Shown: positions 21,683 through 35,570 of the stretch, one piece after another | How positions within the stretch are numbered: position 1 is the first letter of the stretch | Layout: each line of letters starts with the position of its first letter | Source of the DNA: Selaginella moellendorffii | Lineage: Eukaryota > Streptophyta > Lycopodiopsida > Selaginellales > Selaginellaceae | Length of the DNA stretch: 64,000 nt | NCBI RefSeq assembly: GCF_000143415.4 | Contig: NW_003314261.1 | Coordinates: 6,404,863-6,468,862, forward strand | Reading direction: 5' to 3' | Program-made: the position numbers and the translations under genes | The notes under the pieces: generated by a model | Database searches by the model: none | Told to the model about the DNA's origin: nothing | What the model saw: the letters and a program-made list of their open reading frames with translations, nothing else

Positions 21683-22721
21683 CGAGCAGGACGAGGCATA
21701 TTCCTGGCATAGTTCCCCGCGGTGGAATGTGCACTGGTATATTCACCTTTCTTCTTCGCCCACCTGGGCATTAAATGAAAGAGCAGGGGGTGAGGGAAGC
21801 ATTGGCTATGGCGACTGGCGACTTCGCTGGTGGATCGAAATGAATGAAAGTAGTAGGGTTGTTGCGGTACAAGGGACCCACGAAACCATTTTCTTTCTCT
21901 CGATCGCTCCAATCCTGAGATGCCCAGCAGCGGGCATTTACCCATTCTCTCGCAGAGCCTGTCGGCGGTAGCATGATTGAGTGCGAGCGATCAACGCTCA
22001 GCCCAACGAATCGACCCAGCAATCCAAATTACGCCCAAGAATCGAATCGGTCGATCCAACAAAAATTCATCCTTTTGTGGTTCTTGTTCTTGATATCCGC
22101 GAGATTTCCTCACACACAGGCAATCGAGCGAGCAAGCAAAGATGGATCCGGAGTTACAAGCCAGCCAGACGATCAGAGGATGTGAAGTGGGGATTTAAAG
22201 GGGAGCGTTTTTTGGTGGTGGTGTGTGTCTGTAACGACGAAGAACAGATGGAGATGGAGCAGTGGGGCAAATAGCAAAGGAATAAAACGACACAGCACGC
22301 ATCAATCGATCATAGGGCTAGCATTTGGTTGCTTTCTTTTGTTTTTGTCTTTCTTTTCTTTCTTTCTCTCAAAGCGAGCTCTTCTCCTGTAAGGCTGCAC
22401 TGCGCTCTCTGTGCTTTGTCTCTCCATCTCTCTCATTCTCTTCCTGTCTTGTCGATCTGTGGGCCTTTAGTTCGTTTCATCGTTTAGTTTCGCGACGCTC
22501 GACAATCTTGAGTGGACGAAACAGTAGCGCGAAAGAGATCTTCCGCAACTTGGTCCCAAGCTTCTTCCTTTTACATTGGGATAGAACTCACAGAATTCGT
22601 CAAGGTCGTGTGGAAAAGCTAGCGTGTGAGCGTTTCTCTCGCAATTCGAGGCGAGATCGATCGAGAGCTTGAAAGCGTTTCTTTCGGTGCCACTGTTTTC
22701 CTTCTTGGTGTGGTTTTGGCG
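21683..22721. other. divergent intergenic region, PPR to DUF4228 gene
   Basis: About 1 kb between two divergent genes. It is pyrimidine-rich near 22325-22460 (TTTCTTTCTTTCTC), probably promoter and 5' UTR of the DUF4228 gene. No convincing ORF. Confidence 0.4.
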
Positions 22722-23365
22722 ATGGGGAATTGCCATGCATCGGATGCAGTGGCTGCAGTGGTGGAGTACCCAGGAGGACGAATCGAGAAAATCTACTGGA
22801 GTGTGACTGCGAGGCAGCTGATGCTGCAAAATCCGGGTCATTACGTTGGAATGTTCGTGTGGCCAAAGGCATCGCCCAGTTCCGGCTCGCAATCTTTCAA
22901 GCCCAAGCTCAAGTTGCTTCCGCCGGCAGCGATGCTGAGCATTGGGAAATGCTATCGTCTTGTCACGTATGAAGGTAACTACACTCGTGTGTTTTCTCCT
23001 CTGATGACACCATAGGCAGAGTGTTTGTGGGACAAGTGATCTTATAAATCGGTTTGCAGAAGTGATTGGAGATCTCACTGAAGGCAAAGGAAACATAAAG
23101 ATCCCCAAGGATGCGATCAAGCAAAGCATTGCCGCGTCCAAAGTCACCCCTGAATCAACCCGGACTTTCAAGTTCAGCAATGTACTACTTCAGGTACCAC
23201 TTGTAATCTTTTTCTAGAAAGGAGCTTCACAGAAACTTTTCTTCTCTTCATCAGCAGCCGCAGCAAGCTGCACCTGCAGCCGCCACGGATCTCAAACCTC
23301 TCAACAGCAGGCCTGGGCAATGGAGGCCATCTCTCTACAGCATTTCAGAAATGGGAGGCAGCTGA
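22722..23365 (+). CDS. DUF4228 (PADRE) domain protein
   Basis: Three exons (22722-22974, 23060-23193, 23255-23365) give 165 aa. It begins MGNC, an N-myristoylation and likely palmitoylation signal typical of this plant family, followed by VVEYPGGRIEKIYW and GKCYRL, core features of DUF4228. A short basic and Gln/Ala-rich tail ends in WRPSLYSISEMGGS, close to the conserved C-terminal WRP motif of the family. These proteins respond to stress and pathogens in flowering plants; the biochemical role is unknown. The intron-2 acceptor is a NAGNAG tandem (CAGCAG at 23252-23257), which would add or drop one Gln. ATG 22722 is chosen because it creates MGNC. Confidence 0.85.
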
Positions 23366-24591
23366 GACACCACCTTCATCTTTTCAGACACACAAACACA
23401 CCAGAGTAACAGAGCATCACCAACTTGTAAAATCAAAAGGTGATAGCTAGGTGATCAGATCCAGCCAGTGTACATTGCTTGAAACCTTGGTCCAGCAGAG
23501 TTCTCTCTGAACCTAGTAGCCCATGGAATACCATGATCAACCAAAAAACAATCGGCCCGTCAAAATCAATCAATCAATCAATGGGCACCAGGGGTTGCCT
23601 CTGGCAATGACAAAAACAGAAGAAAAAAAAAAACAGAGAGAGAGAGAGAGAGAAGGAAAACCTCCAAGAAAACAAACATGTGACTCTGTGATGATCTCTT
23701 TTTTATTTTCTTGTTGGCCTAAATGGGTGTCCTGCCCCTGCTCACATGGGGCCTGGCTGGCATCATTTGAGCCACAAACCACAGAAAAATGCACAGATTC
23801 TTTCTTTATGATCATGTTAGCTAGCCATGTGACACTTCAAACATACAGCCTCCCTCTCAACCCAAGGAATGTTTTTTTTTTCTCCAGTTGTCCAAAACCT
23901 GTGCCTCTCCTCCATACACATTACCAACACAATCATGCTGTAACACATAATGCTCCAACACAAAGCAAGGACTGGCATCATGTTTGGCATCTGGCTATGG
24001 TCAACATCCACCTAGACTGCAGGCAAGCAGTGGTGGCTGACACACTTTGGGGAGGGTTACCACCTACATGGCTGGTGAGCTGAGCTCACACAGCAAGTTG
24101 CCACTGCTGCAAAAAGCTCATATCCTCTAAATGCTGGAATGCAAATAAGTACCTAGAGAGAGGAGAGTGGACCTTGATAACACCAGCACCAGCAGCAACA
24201 CCAAAGGAGGAACAAAATCTGGGAACAGCTGCCTGCAAGAGCAGCAGCATTATCGAACCGCTACTACAGTGACAGATCTGCGTTCACAGCTTCTCTCCAA
24301 TGTAGTTAACAAAACAAAAGAGCTTTAGTAGCAGCGGAACACTAGCTGTGTAGCAAGACTGCTGATGTAAAGTTCATGCCTACCTCCTCCTCCCTCCTAC
24401 TCGTCGTCGCCCAGCAGCGGGGCAGCGGTGCAGCGGCACAGGTCTCGATGTACATGGATGGAAAGAAACCAGGAACACTGAAGTGATCGCAGGCGGCAGC
24501 TTTTCTCGCAAAAGAGACGTATGTGTGTCTGAGTGTCATGCGGTTCTTGTGTTTTCTGTCTCTCCGGCTGGCGTCTGAGTTGAGCCTTTGC
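23366..24591. other. convergent intergenic region, no gene seen
   Basis: 3' flanks of the DUF4228 and NAT genes. Includes an (AG)n microsatellite at 23635-23653. Short ORFs such as 23523-24083 have no support. Confidence 0.4.
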
Positions 24592-26945
24592 TTAGACCTG
24601 TGGCGGCGGGAAGTACTTGTTCAGATTGAAGGGCAGCTTGTAAAACTCCTCGTTGGTGGCACTCGTCTTCCACTTGTGATACTTTTTCCACCAGCCGTAT
24701 CCCCTGTTCTTCTTATGAGTCTTGAGCGCGTTGTCGAGGATGACTACAAGGATGAACCCCACCATGGCATTCGATGAAAATATTGTGTTGAGGATATCAT
24801 TGAACTGCACGGTGGACAAGTTAGCGAAGTGTCGCTTTCTGACACAGCCAGAAATGAAAACCTTACCCAGCCTGCTCCAGTATGTACAGGGCCGTGGCCA
24901 CTGGAGATAGTGAATTCGTAGAAGTACTGTGGAATTGAGAACCCCATAAAAAGCGTGAAGCCCAGAATGAATAAGTTGCGGATGATATTTAGATTCGTGA
25001 ATTGAAGATATGAAAGACCAACGGCAGCTGAGGAAGGAAAGTAAAACAAGGTTGTGAGAAATACTTGTAAGGCTTACCAAGGACAGCGTAAAGAACAGAA
25101 TTTATAGCAGCGACGATCGGCTGGGGAATTGAAGCAACAATAGCTCCAAATTTTCCTGCATGAAAAAACAAATGAGTGTAACAGATCGCGAGGTTGTCTG
25201 AAGGTACCAAAGATAGACAAAACTATCATAAACAGTGCTGCAATTTGAACAGTAAGCCTACTGCCAACTCTGGTAAGACCAACAAGCCCAGCATTTTCCC
25301 TGGAAGAGGACAACAGATGTGTTGAAAAACGTTTTCACAAATTTCTAGCTTTCTACTTACACGGAAACAGCGGACCCCGTGATGGTTCCAAAAAGACCAT
25401 TCAAGAGAACACCGATACCCTGCAAACCAGAACGCGATAATCAAGATATGAAGGAAAACATTTTACAAACCTGCCAACCGATACTTCGGCCCACGATGAA
25501 AGGCGGTGGCGGAGTTGCATTCGACAGCCTTGACACACCGTATATTGTCGCTGTGGACTGTTTGTCCATGAGCACGTTAGTTGCAGGTTTACAATCTACA
25601 CTTTTGAGCGTACCTCAACTTGTGAAACAAAAGCCGATGCAAGAAAAGCGAATGCATCACCGGCATTAAATGTTGGAGCACCCCATTCAAGAGGAAATGG
25701 AAGTCGCACCCTGAAGTCAGGCTTGATTTAACTCCAACATCAGAAACTTCAAATCATACCAGGGGGCAGTTTTCACGAAGTGAGCTCGGTCTGTTCGACA
25801 GTGATCTTTTCCAAGCTCTGTCGCGTGTTTATATGCACCACTGACGGTCAGTAGATGAGCATAAGCCCATATAATGGCCGCGCTTATAAGCACTGGAAAG
25901 CGCTCAAAGAAAGGCAGTTTTTTCTTAGCGCTTAGCCTCCCCAGGAACTACATAAAAAAGAACAGTGATCATCAGAAGCCAAAACAAGCTTAGAAAGCAA
26001 CCTGGGAAATAATTATAAGGAGAATAACTTCGGGAAGTCCAATCTCGATACAGCTCGCAACCTGACAAACAGGTTATTCTAGCGATTATTATGGGAAACA
26101 ATGTTGCTGACCCCAGGAAACCCATACTCGAACAGTCCGAGGCCGACTAGAGCAATAACTGGCGCAACAGAAAGAGGTGAAAGGTAGCTGTCAAGCAAGA
26201 TCTCACACAAGTCATAACCCTGGAGTCGAGAGGCCAGAAGTTAATCACACTTACTGCAACAAAACTGCCCAAAGACCACTGAAGCCAAGGATGATCTGTA
26301 TGATCGATGCGCAGATCAAAGCCCCTTGAATAGCTCGGAGTGTATGGTAGAACCTCTGTGAACACACAGAAGCAAAGTGAGAGATAGGATAGAAACAAAG
26401 AAACTCTTAGGCGGTGGTCTCACCTCGTAATCCTCAAATATGGAGCGATACCTCGGCGAGTTCACAATCCTCCATATTGGTATCACATACGAGAAGGACG
26501 CATTCATAACAATTGGCAGCCTCGTGCCAAAGAAGCTTTGCACGAGAGTCATAACTCCATTCACAAAGAGGAGCGTTTGAATCACTCGAATGAGCTGCTC
26601 CTGCGAGAGAAGCGAGCATGAGTGGAAGAATCATAAAAAAGAGAAAAAACAAAGGAAAGCACTGTTCGATTACCGTGTTTCCCCCCATTTCGTATACAAA
26701 CAAGCTGGGAATGAGCACGGTTGTCCCGATCATAGTGACAAAATGCTGGAATCCCAAGAGAACGGCCTCGGCTGCGATGCAACAAGACAGAAGCAAGAAG
26801 AACAAGCTCGTTAATCCCTGGAAGAAACAAGAGAAAAAGGAATCCCCAAGCAAAGATTACCGATGCCGGGGCTATCGTTGGGGCAGTAGTCGATATCTGG
26901 CAGCTGATCGTGAACAAGGTGCTGATGATCCTCTTTCGCAGCCAT
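24592..26945 (-). CDS. nucleobase-ascorbate transporter (NAT/NCS2 family)
   Basis: Fourteen exons rebuilt from 26945 to 24592 (exon starts 26945, 26771, 26600, 26355, 26187, 26061, 25947, 25710, 25557, 25419, 25299, 25155, 25027, 24804) sum to 1,572 nt, 523 aa, in phase throughout. This is the usual length for plant NATs. Features: the QH motif in TM1 (LGFQHFVTMIGTTVL), the NAT signature ENAGLVGLTR in exon 11, and conserved FGAIVASIPQPI and HGPVHTGAGW. The family transports uracil, xanthine or related bases with protons across the plasma membrane; plant members rarely move ascorbate. One donor (exon 5, GTCAGC at 26111) is weak but needed for phase. The C-terminal tail is basic (HKKNRGYGWWKKYHKW). 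Confidence 0.9.
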
Positions 26946-27304
26946 ACCGCCGCCGCCGCCGCCCGCCACTTTGATGCGCTCCAAAAATCCAAGCCGAGAA
27001 TCCAAGAAGAGCGCGGCAAGAATGCGGCCGCCAGACGCAAGAAGCACGCCCTAGGCTCCCTCCTCCCAAAGAACGAATGAAGAACCCTAGCCTAGCACGC
27101 ACCAAACACGCAACTACTGTCTAACGCCGCCATAGCCAGGCGTTTAAATATGCCTAAAAACCTCGAGGGTTTTAGCTGGTATATTCGGTCCAATGGTCAA
27201 AAGATTCTTATAGTCTACCATGGTCAATATCTTGCAAGTTATAAAAGTCCATTCATTCGACTTATAATGTACATATGAGCCGATACAAAATCCCGGATAT
27301 TAAA

Positions 27305-28975
<1,671 letters not shown>

Positions 28976-29230
28976 ATCGCCTTTCCTGTCAAGAACCAAA
29001 ATGCGGCCAAAAGGCATTTGCCCGTGAGAGATCGATCCTCGCTTCACATTTCCAATGACAAAACCTTGGCAAAGATCCCACGTCGCCGCCCCGCGCCGCG
29101 AGTGGAGAAGGCGAAGAATCGAGCGAAGAAAAAGCTCGCACACGGCGACAGTGCGATGCCAACACAAGATTTTGCGGTGCGCGAGCTCCGAGCAGATGAT
29201 CCGCAAGAAAAAGAAGAGCTCACTCGACGC

Positions 29231-29261
29231 CGATCGATCGATCGATCGCTCGCTCGCTCGA
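29231..29261 (+). repeat. GATC/GCTC tetranucleotide repeat
   Basis: CGATCGATCG followed by GCTCGCTCGCTCG, upstream of the thermospermine synthase ATG. Confidence 0.75.
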
Positions 29262-29365
29262 GACAAAATAAAAAAACACGTTATCGCTGTGAAACCCTGG
29301 TTTCAAAGCGCAAAAAAGAGGGCTATATATCGGGAATAAGCGATCGCGCGTGCTAGAGCCCAATC

Positions 29366-29440
29366 CACGTGGCCAGCATCCGCGCGGTGTCCACGTGGCA
29401 CCATCCTGGCCGCCAGGAACACCGGGACGTCGGCCACGTG
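29366..29440. promoter_or_regulatory. cluster of three G-boxes upstream of the ACL5-like gene
   Basis: CACGTG occurs at 29366-29371, 29392-29397 and 29435-29440, all as CCACGTGG/GCCACGTGG, with an extra ACGTC at 29427-29431. They lie 390-465 bp upstream of the ATG of the minus-strand gene. CACGTG is the core bound by plant bHLH and bZIP factors. A use in this gene's regulation is inferred from position. Confidence 0.5.
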
Positions 29441-31083
29441 GAAGGGCGAATGGGAGCATGCGCCGCATTATGGTGATTGCTAGCACGCGAGGTCATGGGA
29501 GCATGACGTGGAGGAGCCAGACAGTTAAGCGTGGGGCATACAAAAAAATAATCAAACACTATGATATGATCGATCTCCTCTCTTATTTACTTGCCCCCAT
29601 AGTTGACATTCTTTGGGGTTGATAATGGAAGCGAATTTCTCTATTGGAAGATGAGGGGGCATATTCTCTATTCTCTAGGGTTTGTGGCGGTCCCTGTGGA
29701 TGAGCCCTAACTTTCTTTTTCCTTTCCTTTTGGTTGTCTCCAAGGAAGCACGAAAGAGCTTTTTCTCGCTTTCTTTTTTGTCACGTAAGTTCTTTGTCTG
29801 TCCTAAATGTCCTCCTCGCTCGTGCTCGAGCACATTAGTGCTGCGCCACCCAAAAAAGCAGCGTGTTGGAATCGACTTCCATGCAGTGTATGTATCCGCG
29901 ATCGATCAATTGGCACAAAAGCTGGTTGACCTCCGCTTTACTTTTGTCCAGCCTTTACCTAAACTTTTCTGTTTTGCGTATGCGTACTTAATTGTATATA
30001 TGGGTATCATTGATACAGGGCGCATGCACCGTGATAAGTTTGAGGTCATGAGTTCGTGCGGAAGTTCCCAAGGTTCATGCCAGGATCATTTCGGTTGATG
30101 CCTTGTTTACGACCTCCCACAGTTTTGCTGGCAAGACTTGCCAGATCTCACGATCGTATCGAGGGCACTTGAGTTTTTTCGAAAGCTATGTGTGTGTCTG
30201 TGTCTGTGTGTGTGGGTGGGCTTTGTAATCTTGTGGGGAGCTGCAAATCTCAAACTCCGGAAATGCTATGAAATGAAATGCTGGTGGTCACAGAGCACAA
30301 TGCGGAATGATTGAGTTTCAGAGGGCCGCAATTGGTGTAGTGGAGCTCCTCTCAAATCTTTCTCTCTTTTCTTTAAGAAAATTTGGCCAAAATCTCCCAG
30401 ATAACACGATGATCGGCTAAATCTCTCTCTTTTTGCCTTTGGTATAATATATCCTGTGTTGCAAAGAGAAAAGGGGGATCCTGCTAGCACTTATCAAGTG
30501 ATAAAAATATCTATAAGTGGAGAACAAGTCCCAAACAACAAAAAAACATTGTCTCTTTGTGTAACAACGTCAACCACGGGTGTCGAATCTTATATTTCTT
30601 AAAGAAAAGCTTTGCATTCGTTCTTTCAGTGAACTCCAACTTAAAAATGAAGTAACACACTATAGCTTTAGCCACTACATCACAGACAGAAAGGTTGATT
30701 ATTAATAAATTAAACTGCCTTAGCAAGGATTCTAGTTCCAGGCACTGAAAAAGAATGACGCACTATGGCTCTCAAAACGCAGACAGAAAAGCGAAGCTCT
30801 GCACAATCTTTCTGCACAATCTTCTTGCGCTTCTTCTCCCGATTCGTGATGATCTCTCTCCTTCGAGAAAAGGCGAGTATCTTGCTCTTTTCCATTCTTT
30901 TTTGGGCTCTTTTGCTTGAATCCCAATAGATACGATCCAATCGAGCATATATTCCGGGCAACAGTCAGAAGTAAGGCCTGTATCGCATTGCCCTTCGGAA
31001 CCTCGGAATTTTCCTGGCAGAAGAATGTACACCCACGCGTGAGCCAGAGACAAATTCCGGAAAGGAGCTTTGCTCTCGATTCT
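29441..31083. other. intergenic region without a supported gene
   Basis: The largest ORF (29682-30098 +) has no recognisable domain. A (TG)n-rich stretch lies at 30187-30220. Toward 31083 the sequence is probably the 3' UTR of the PABPN1-like gene. Confidence 0.4.
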
Positions 31084-31706
31084 TTACCCGAATCCGTAAG
31101 GAGCGTAGGCATAAGGTGGCATGTACGCTCTCCGTGTCATGTAAGCGTAGGATGGATCAAATCTCCTCCCCCGGTATTGTTTCATCCCGGGAACATTGGT
31201 TCTCTTCGCAGACACCTGATACAAAAATTTACAGAATCCAAATTCAACTTTGGAGGAAACCTTATATACCTTTAATGGACGTCCATGGAGCTCCGATTCA
31301 TTCAGCAAAATCGCATTTTGGACGGCTTCTCCTTCGAGAAACTCAACATACGCGTATCTGACAGGAAAACACAAGGCCTCAACTCAAGATTATCACAAAA
31401 GTTTGCAAAGTACCCCTTCGGTTGTCCAAACTTGTCTGTGAGAATCGTCACCCGGTTCACAGTTCCACAAGATTGGAAATGCTGCTGGACTTCTTCGGGA
31501 GTGCACGAGTAATCCACCTGAGTAACAAGCAAAGCTGATATATTTTTTCTCTCTTTTTTTTCCAAAGGAAACAGGAAGATAAGTAAAGATCGAAAGAAAC
31601 TCAACGTGAAGGGCGAGAGACTTACATTGCCAACGTAGACGGAGCGAGCATCAGCTTCCTCTTTTCCTGCTTGAGAGGCCGCATTAGCATCTGCAAAACA
31701 AGAAAA

Positions 31707-31742
<36 letters not shown>

Positions 31743-32084
31743 AACTCCTGTCAAGATCTCTGTATGGTATGATTTTTTCTAATGAGAAGAGATTGATTCT
31801 TACCTTGGCCAGCACCCATTTCTTTCTCGACCTTGGCTTGCATGTCTCGCAGAGCCGCTGCTTCGTCCTCCATTTCTTTCAGCCTCTTCTTCATGTCCTC
31901 GAGCTCCTTAAACTCCAAGAAAGCTCGCAGATCGAGAAGAGGAATTTAAGAAGAGAAAAACCTTGGCAGATCCATCGTCTCTGGCGGGCCCTTCGGCCTT
32001 TTCGTGCGCTTCCTCCTCGACCTCGTCAGGGATCTCGGCACCATACACCTCGTGCTCCTCATCGATCGCGGCTGCCGCCTCCAT
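31084..32084 (-). CDS. nuclear poly(A)-binding protein, PABPN1/PAB2 type
   Basis: Six exons (32084-31962, 31906-31804, 31690-31626, 31517-31414, 31357-31270, 31215-31084) give 204 aa. Order: acidic N-terminus, coiled-coil ([19 protein letters not shown]), then one RRM with RNP2 SVYVGNVDY and RNP1 KGYAYVEF, then a basic tail [15 protein letters not shown] and a Tyr/Pro-rich end. This is the layout of nuclear poly(A)-binding proteins, which stimulate poly(A) tail synthesis and limit tail length. Exon 2 has two possible in-frame acceptors six bases apart (31912 or 31906); the second gives the usual ELEDM start. An (AG)n microsatellite fills part of intron 2. Confidence 0.9.
31709..31739 (+). repeat. 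(AG)n microsatellite in an intron of the PABPN1-like gene
   Basis: About fifteen AG units, lying as CT on the coding strand just upstream of the exon 3 acceptor. Confidence 0.85.
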
Positions 32085-32462
32085 CGCTCAAAGATTAGGG
32101 CTTCTTGTCATTTTTGCAAGAATGGGTCAGTCAATGATACCGTTGACCAGAACAGTTTGACTTGACCGAAAGTATGTGATAAGAGAGAATCTAGAAGAGT
32201 TCTCTAGCTCTAGCTGTCGTGTGCGATTTTTGCGGAGCTTTGGATCTTGCGTTACCATCAGCTTGAGCTCATCAAAATCCTTTGCCAGCTTCTCTGGACT
32301 TCTTCCCGATTGCTTGATCGGCAAAGGAAAAGCTGAAAAGAACGCAGCCCAAGATCCTGGAACCGGATCTTTTTCCGTGGAAATAAGTGAATTACAATTT
32401 AAATTGAGGAAACAACGATTTCCTGGAGCACTCGAGAGATTCTTTCGCGATCCATGATGATC

Positions 32463-32942
32463 CTATTCTTCTTGAGTGGATTCCAGCACTGTTCGTGGAA
32501 ATCTGCTCATCGCACTGTGGCTCACGCTCCGGGGGACGATCTTGCCGCGGTGCGCGAATTTAATCCCCTGTTCTTGGACGCTGGCGCTCCTCGGCAGCGT
32601 CGCCGGCCCCAAATTCTCCCCAGATCCGTGAAGACCGCTACTGCGACTCTTTCTCATGCTCGCCGCCCGGATCAACTGGTAGAGATCGTCCTCGTCCTCG
32701 CTCGCCGATCGGCTGGCGTTCCTGGAGAGCGCGCCAATGTGAGGCCCCTGGATCATCATGCCGCCGCTGCTAGCCGCGAAGCTATTCATCCCTCGGACGT
32801 AGGAATCGCGAGTCATGGCCAGGCAGCGGATGGGCGAGAGGAATTGGAGATGCTTCTTGAGCGATGCTAGCACTGATCTCCAGCTGCTGGGGGACCTCCC
32901 GGTGGAGCTCTTGCCATCACTGTGGTCGTCGCCTTGATCCAT
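32463..32942 (-). CDS. hypothetical Ser/Arg-rich protein
   Basis: 159-aa single-exon ORF from ATG 32942. It is rich in Ser and Arg, with blocks RSASEDEDDLYQLIRAAS and LPRSASVQEQG that look like phosphorylation sites, and no transmembrane segment. It resembles small uncharacterised plant proteins with conserved Ser-rich blocks, but I cannot name the family. A further minus-strand open frame (32324-32127) downstream may be 3' UTR or another exon. Codon use and composition look like neighbouring genes, which supports coding. Confidence 0.55.
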   Translation of the reverse strand: MDQGDDHSDGKSSTGRSPSSWRSVLASLKKHLQFLSPIRCLAMTRDSYVRGMNSFAASSGGMMIQGPHIGALSRNASRSASEDEDDLYQLIRAASMRKSRSSGLHGSGENLGPATLPRSASVQEQGIKFAHRGKIVPRSVSHSAMSRFPRTVLESTQEE

Positions 32943-33468
32943 TTCCTGGTCCCTCGATAGAGAAAAGGGGGATTTCTCTTATCTAGCAGCGAAATTGGAA
33001 AAACTATTCTTTCTCGATGGATTCGAGAAGCAAAGAGCTGATCCGGTTGATTCCAATCCACTCCAAAGCACAGAGAAATTTCTTGTAGACTTGTAGGCTT
33101 GCGATTGAGCGCGCGAGTCATTCAATTCTTCTAGCGATAACTAAACTTTATAGCGCGATCCCTTAAATAAAAACAAAGATTCTCGCGTTTGAAAGAGGGG
33201 ATTGAATTGAAGCAGTCGCAATCTCACACCAAAGTGAAAGTCGCAGGGACAAATTCAACGCGCTAGAGATTCAATCGAGCAAGCGAAGAGTAGCAATCCC
33301 GGCGGTTCTACAGGGGAGAGTTAAAGGAATGGAGCAGCAACGTTTTAACGTTCCAGCTAACGCAGCGTGTCGATTGAATGCGTCAAAGTGGCGCCCTCTC
33401 TTTTTCTGCTGGGCAGGTTCCAGTCAATGCCGCAAGAAAAGCTGGCGGTTTGGCCGTCTCCATGGATC

Positions 33469-33536
33469 CACTGACAGACACGGAGCTTCCCAACCCCGTC
33501 GACTTTGCTCACAACTTCGGACGTGTTCATGTCGCG
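33469..33536 (-). pseudogene. fragment of the kinase-like gene family
   Basis: Read on the minus strand it gives RDMNTSEVVSKVDGVGKLRV, nearly identical to YDMNTSKVVSKVDEAGKLRV in the gene at 38698-40059. Only this stretch is recognisable, so it is an inverted fragment of a paralogue. Confidence 0.7.
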
Positions 33537-33650
33537 GACACTTACAAGTGGATCTCGCACCAGGAGCTTCCAAGAGCTTCGATCACAGTACTCTAGCAAC
33601 TTTCCAGCGCTGGATCTGACTCAGCATTGCCTCTCTTTTTGCAACATCTC

Positions 33651-33877
33651 GAGTACATCACTTCATTGTTGTGACGATCTGAGCATTCATTCTGCTATCT
33701 CTGTGACTGTGAGAGGTGCACTTCCACCCTGGGCTGATGCTGCAGCTTAAGGGCTCCCACCAAATGCACAAACCGCAACAGTGGAGCAGTATTAGCCCTG
33801 GGTAGAATCGCACCTCTTACAGTCAGAGAGATGGCAGAATGAATGCTCGTATCATCACAGCAGTGAAGTGATGTACA
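33651..33877. repeat. imperfect inverted repeat (foldback), ~91-bp arms
   Basis: Arm 33653-33743 pairs with 33786-33876. By eye about 15 mismatches in 91 positions (~84%) and no large gaps; the spacer is 42 nt. Shared blocks include GTACATCACTTCA, GAGCATTCATTCTGC and AGAGGTGC. Such a hairpin could be a MITE, an inverted gene-fragment duplication or a young MIRNA-type precursor. Confidence 0.75.
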
Positions 33878-34125
33878 TGGGCGACCAAATGTTCTTCAAC
33901 TAGACTTCAACTGGATCAAAAAATGTCACTGAAATTGGCACCATGGCAGTGGAGATGATCAACACCTCCAACGCAGTCTTCACCATGAGAGATCAACTAT
34001 GCCAAAGACTGCTCCAAGGGAGAACAACTCTACCACCTTTACTGACTTGGAGCCCAGTTTGCATTCTTTTCTTTTTTTTCCGTAACGTATGGGCTTTCTC
34101 TTTAGGGTTTCGTGATCTGGTGGCT

Positions 34126-35534
34126 ATGGCGCTCGCGTTCGGAGGTGAGATCTACCTTGATCTCCTGGGAATCGGGCTGAGAGTATCAAATTTTGCAGCT
34201 CAGACAGCGGTAGTGTTGTGCTCCACGCCGGCATTTTCGTCCCGGGTCACGATTTGCTGCCAGCGGCGGAATTCCGTGGTTGTCACCCGGGAGCGCGGCA
34301 AGAATGACAAGCTTATCAAAGCACTGGTGAGTTCTTCTTTGTTTCTGTGCTTATGAGAGAATTTGGAGCGAGAGGAGGAGATTTATTGGGTGTGGTTTGT
34401 TTGACGCATCACACCAAACGTTCTCTTTGATTTCTTTTTTTTTTCTTTATCAGCGTAATCACCAAATAGAATGTTTGGAGCTCCCTTTGATAGAACACAC
34501 TCCCGGTCCTGATTTACATCGATTGGCACTGACATTGCAAGGTGAGATATCTCTCCGAGTTTTCCTTTTAACGAAACAAAATTGTATGACAACTTAGAAC
34601 GATCTTTCCAATGGATTGTGGTGACATCACCAGAGGCTGCTGCTGTCTTTGCAAATGAATGGAAGTAAATCATCAGCGAAAGCTCTTCTTGTTCTTGTTC
34701 TTGTTCCTCTCTTTTTTTTTCGATTTGAGTTTTTTTATTCACGTATTTGTTTTGTGGCCAAACAGGAACGCAGGCTGTCCCAAAGTCAAAGTGGCGGTTG
34801 TTGGTGACGGCACCAAGCAAGCGTTCCGTGACACAGTCAGTCAGCCAAACTTTGAAGTTGGATTCGTCTCCTCCCAAGGTATTCTAGAAGCGAAGCAGAG
34901 AATGTTAATGACATCTAAGAAGCTCTTCCAGAATCTTGACTCTTTTCCAATCCTCCAGCAACCGCTAAAGTTCTCGCGGAGGAGCTCCCAAAGCCGGACG
35001 GCGGCCAGTCCTTGGAAGTTCTCTATCCAGCATCACTAAAAGCCAGTGACGATCTTGGTAAAACGAGAAAATCTTTCTCGATCTTTATTCGTCACTGTAT
35101 CTTTGTCTTCCAGCAAATGGACTATCTCACCGCGGTTTCAAGGTGTGCCGGCTCAACACGTACTCCACTGTAAGCTTGCATTTTATTTGTCTTCTCGTTT
35201 CTATTTCTTATCACTTGTCTATGCCAGGAATCTGTGAAAGTCCTTCCAGAGAGTGATGTCCAAATGGCACTACGGGCCTCCGTCGTAGCCTTTGCTTCTC
35301 CCACCGCTGTCAAGTAAGCCAAACTAGAAAACTCCAAAGCTCAAAAAAAAGTGTTTGTCAAACAGGGCGTGGATGGAGCTCGTTGCGAAAACACACGACT
35401 GGAATGGAGCGGCGGCTTGTATTGGAGGCACGTCTGCCGCTGCTGCAAGGAAAGCCGGCATGGAAAAAATTTTCTACGCTCACAATCCTGGAATTGACGG
35501 GTAAGTTGGCCCCTTTTTTCTGTTTTTTTTTTCT

Positions 35535-35570
<36 letters not shown>

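Larger units (their letters stand above)
32943..34125. other. intergenic region with a kinase-like gene fragment and a foldback
   Basis: Contains the fragment at 33469-33536 and the inverted repeat at 33651-33877. An open frame 33943-34125 runs into the uroporphyrinogen-III synthase ATG but looks like leader. No other gene seen. Confidence 0.4.

Noticed and set aside
18830-21712. Several plus-strand ORFs of 100-290 aa opposite the PPR gene
   Set aside because: Shadows of the 963-aa DYW protein; they show no independent motifs.
29682-30098. 138-aa plus-strand ORF
   Set aside because: No domain, no paralogue, and composition like surrounding non-coding DNA.
32127-32457. Possible extra small gene (ITEKDP..., LAKDFDELKLMVTQDP)
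   Set aside because: An open frame with plausible composition, but no clean splice sites connect it to an ATG; left as probable 3' flank of the 32463 gene.
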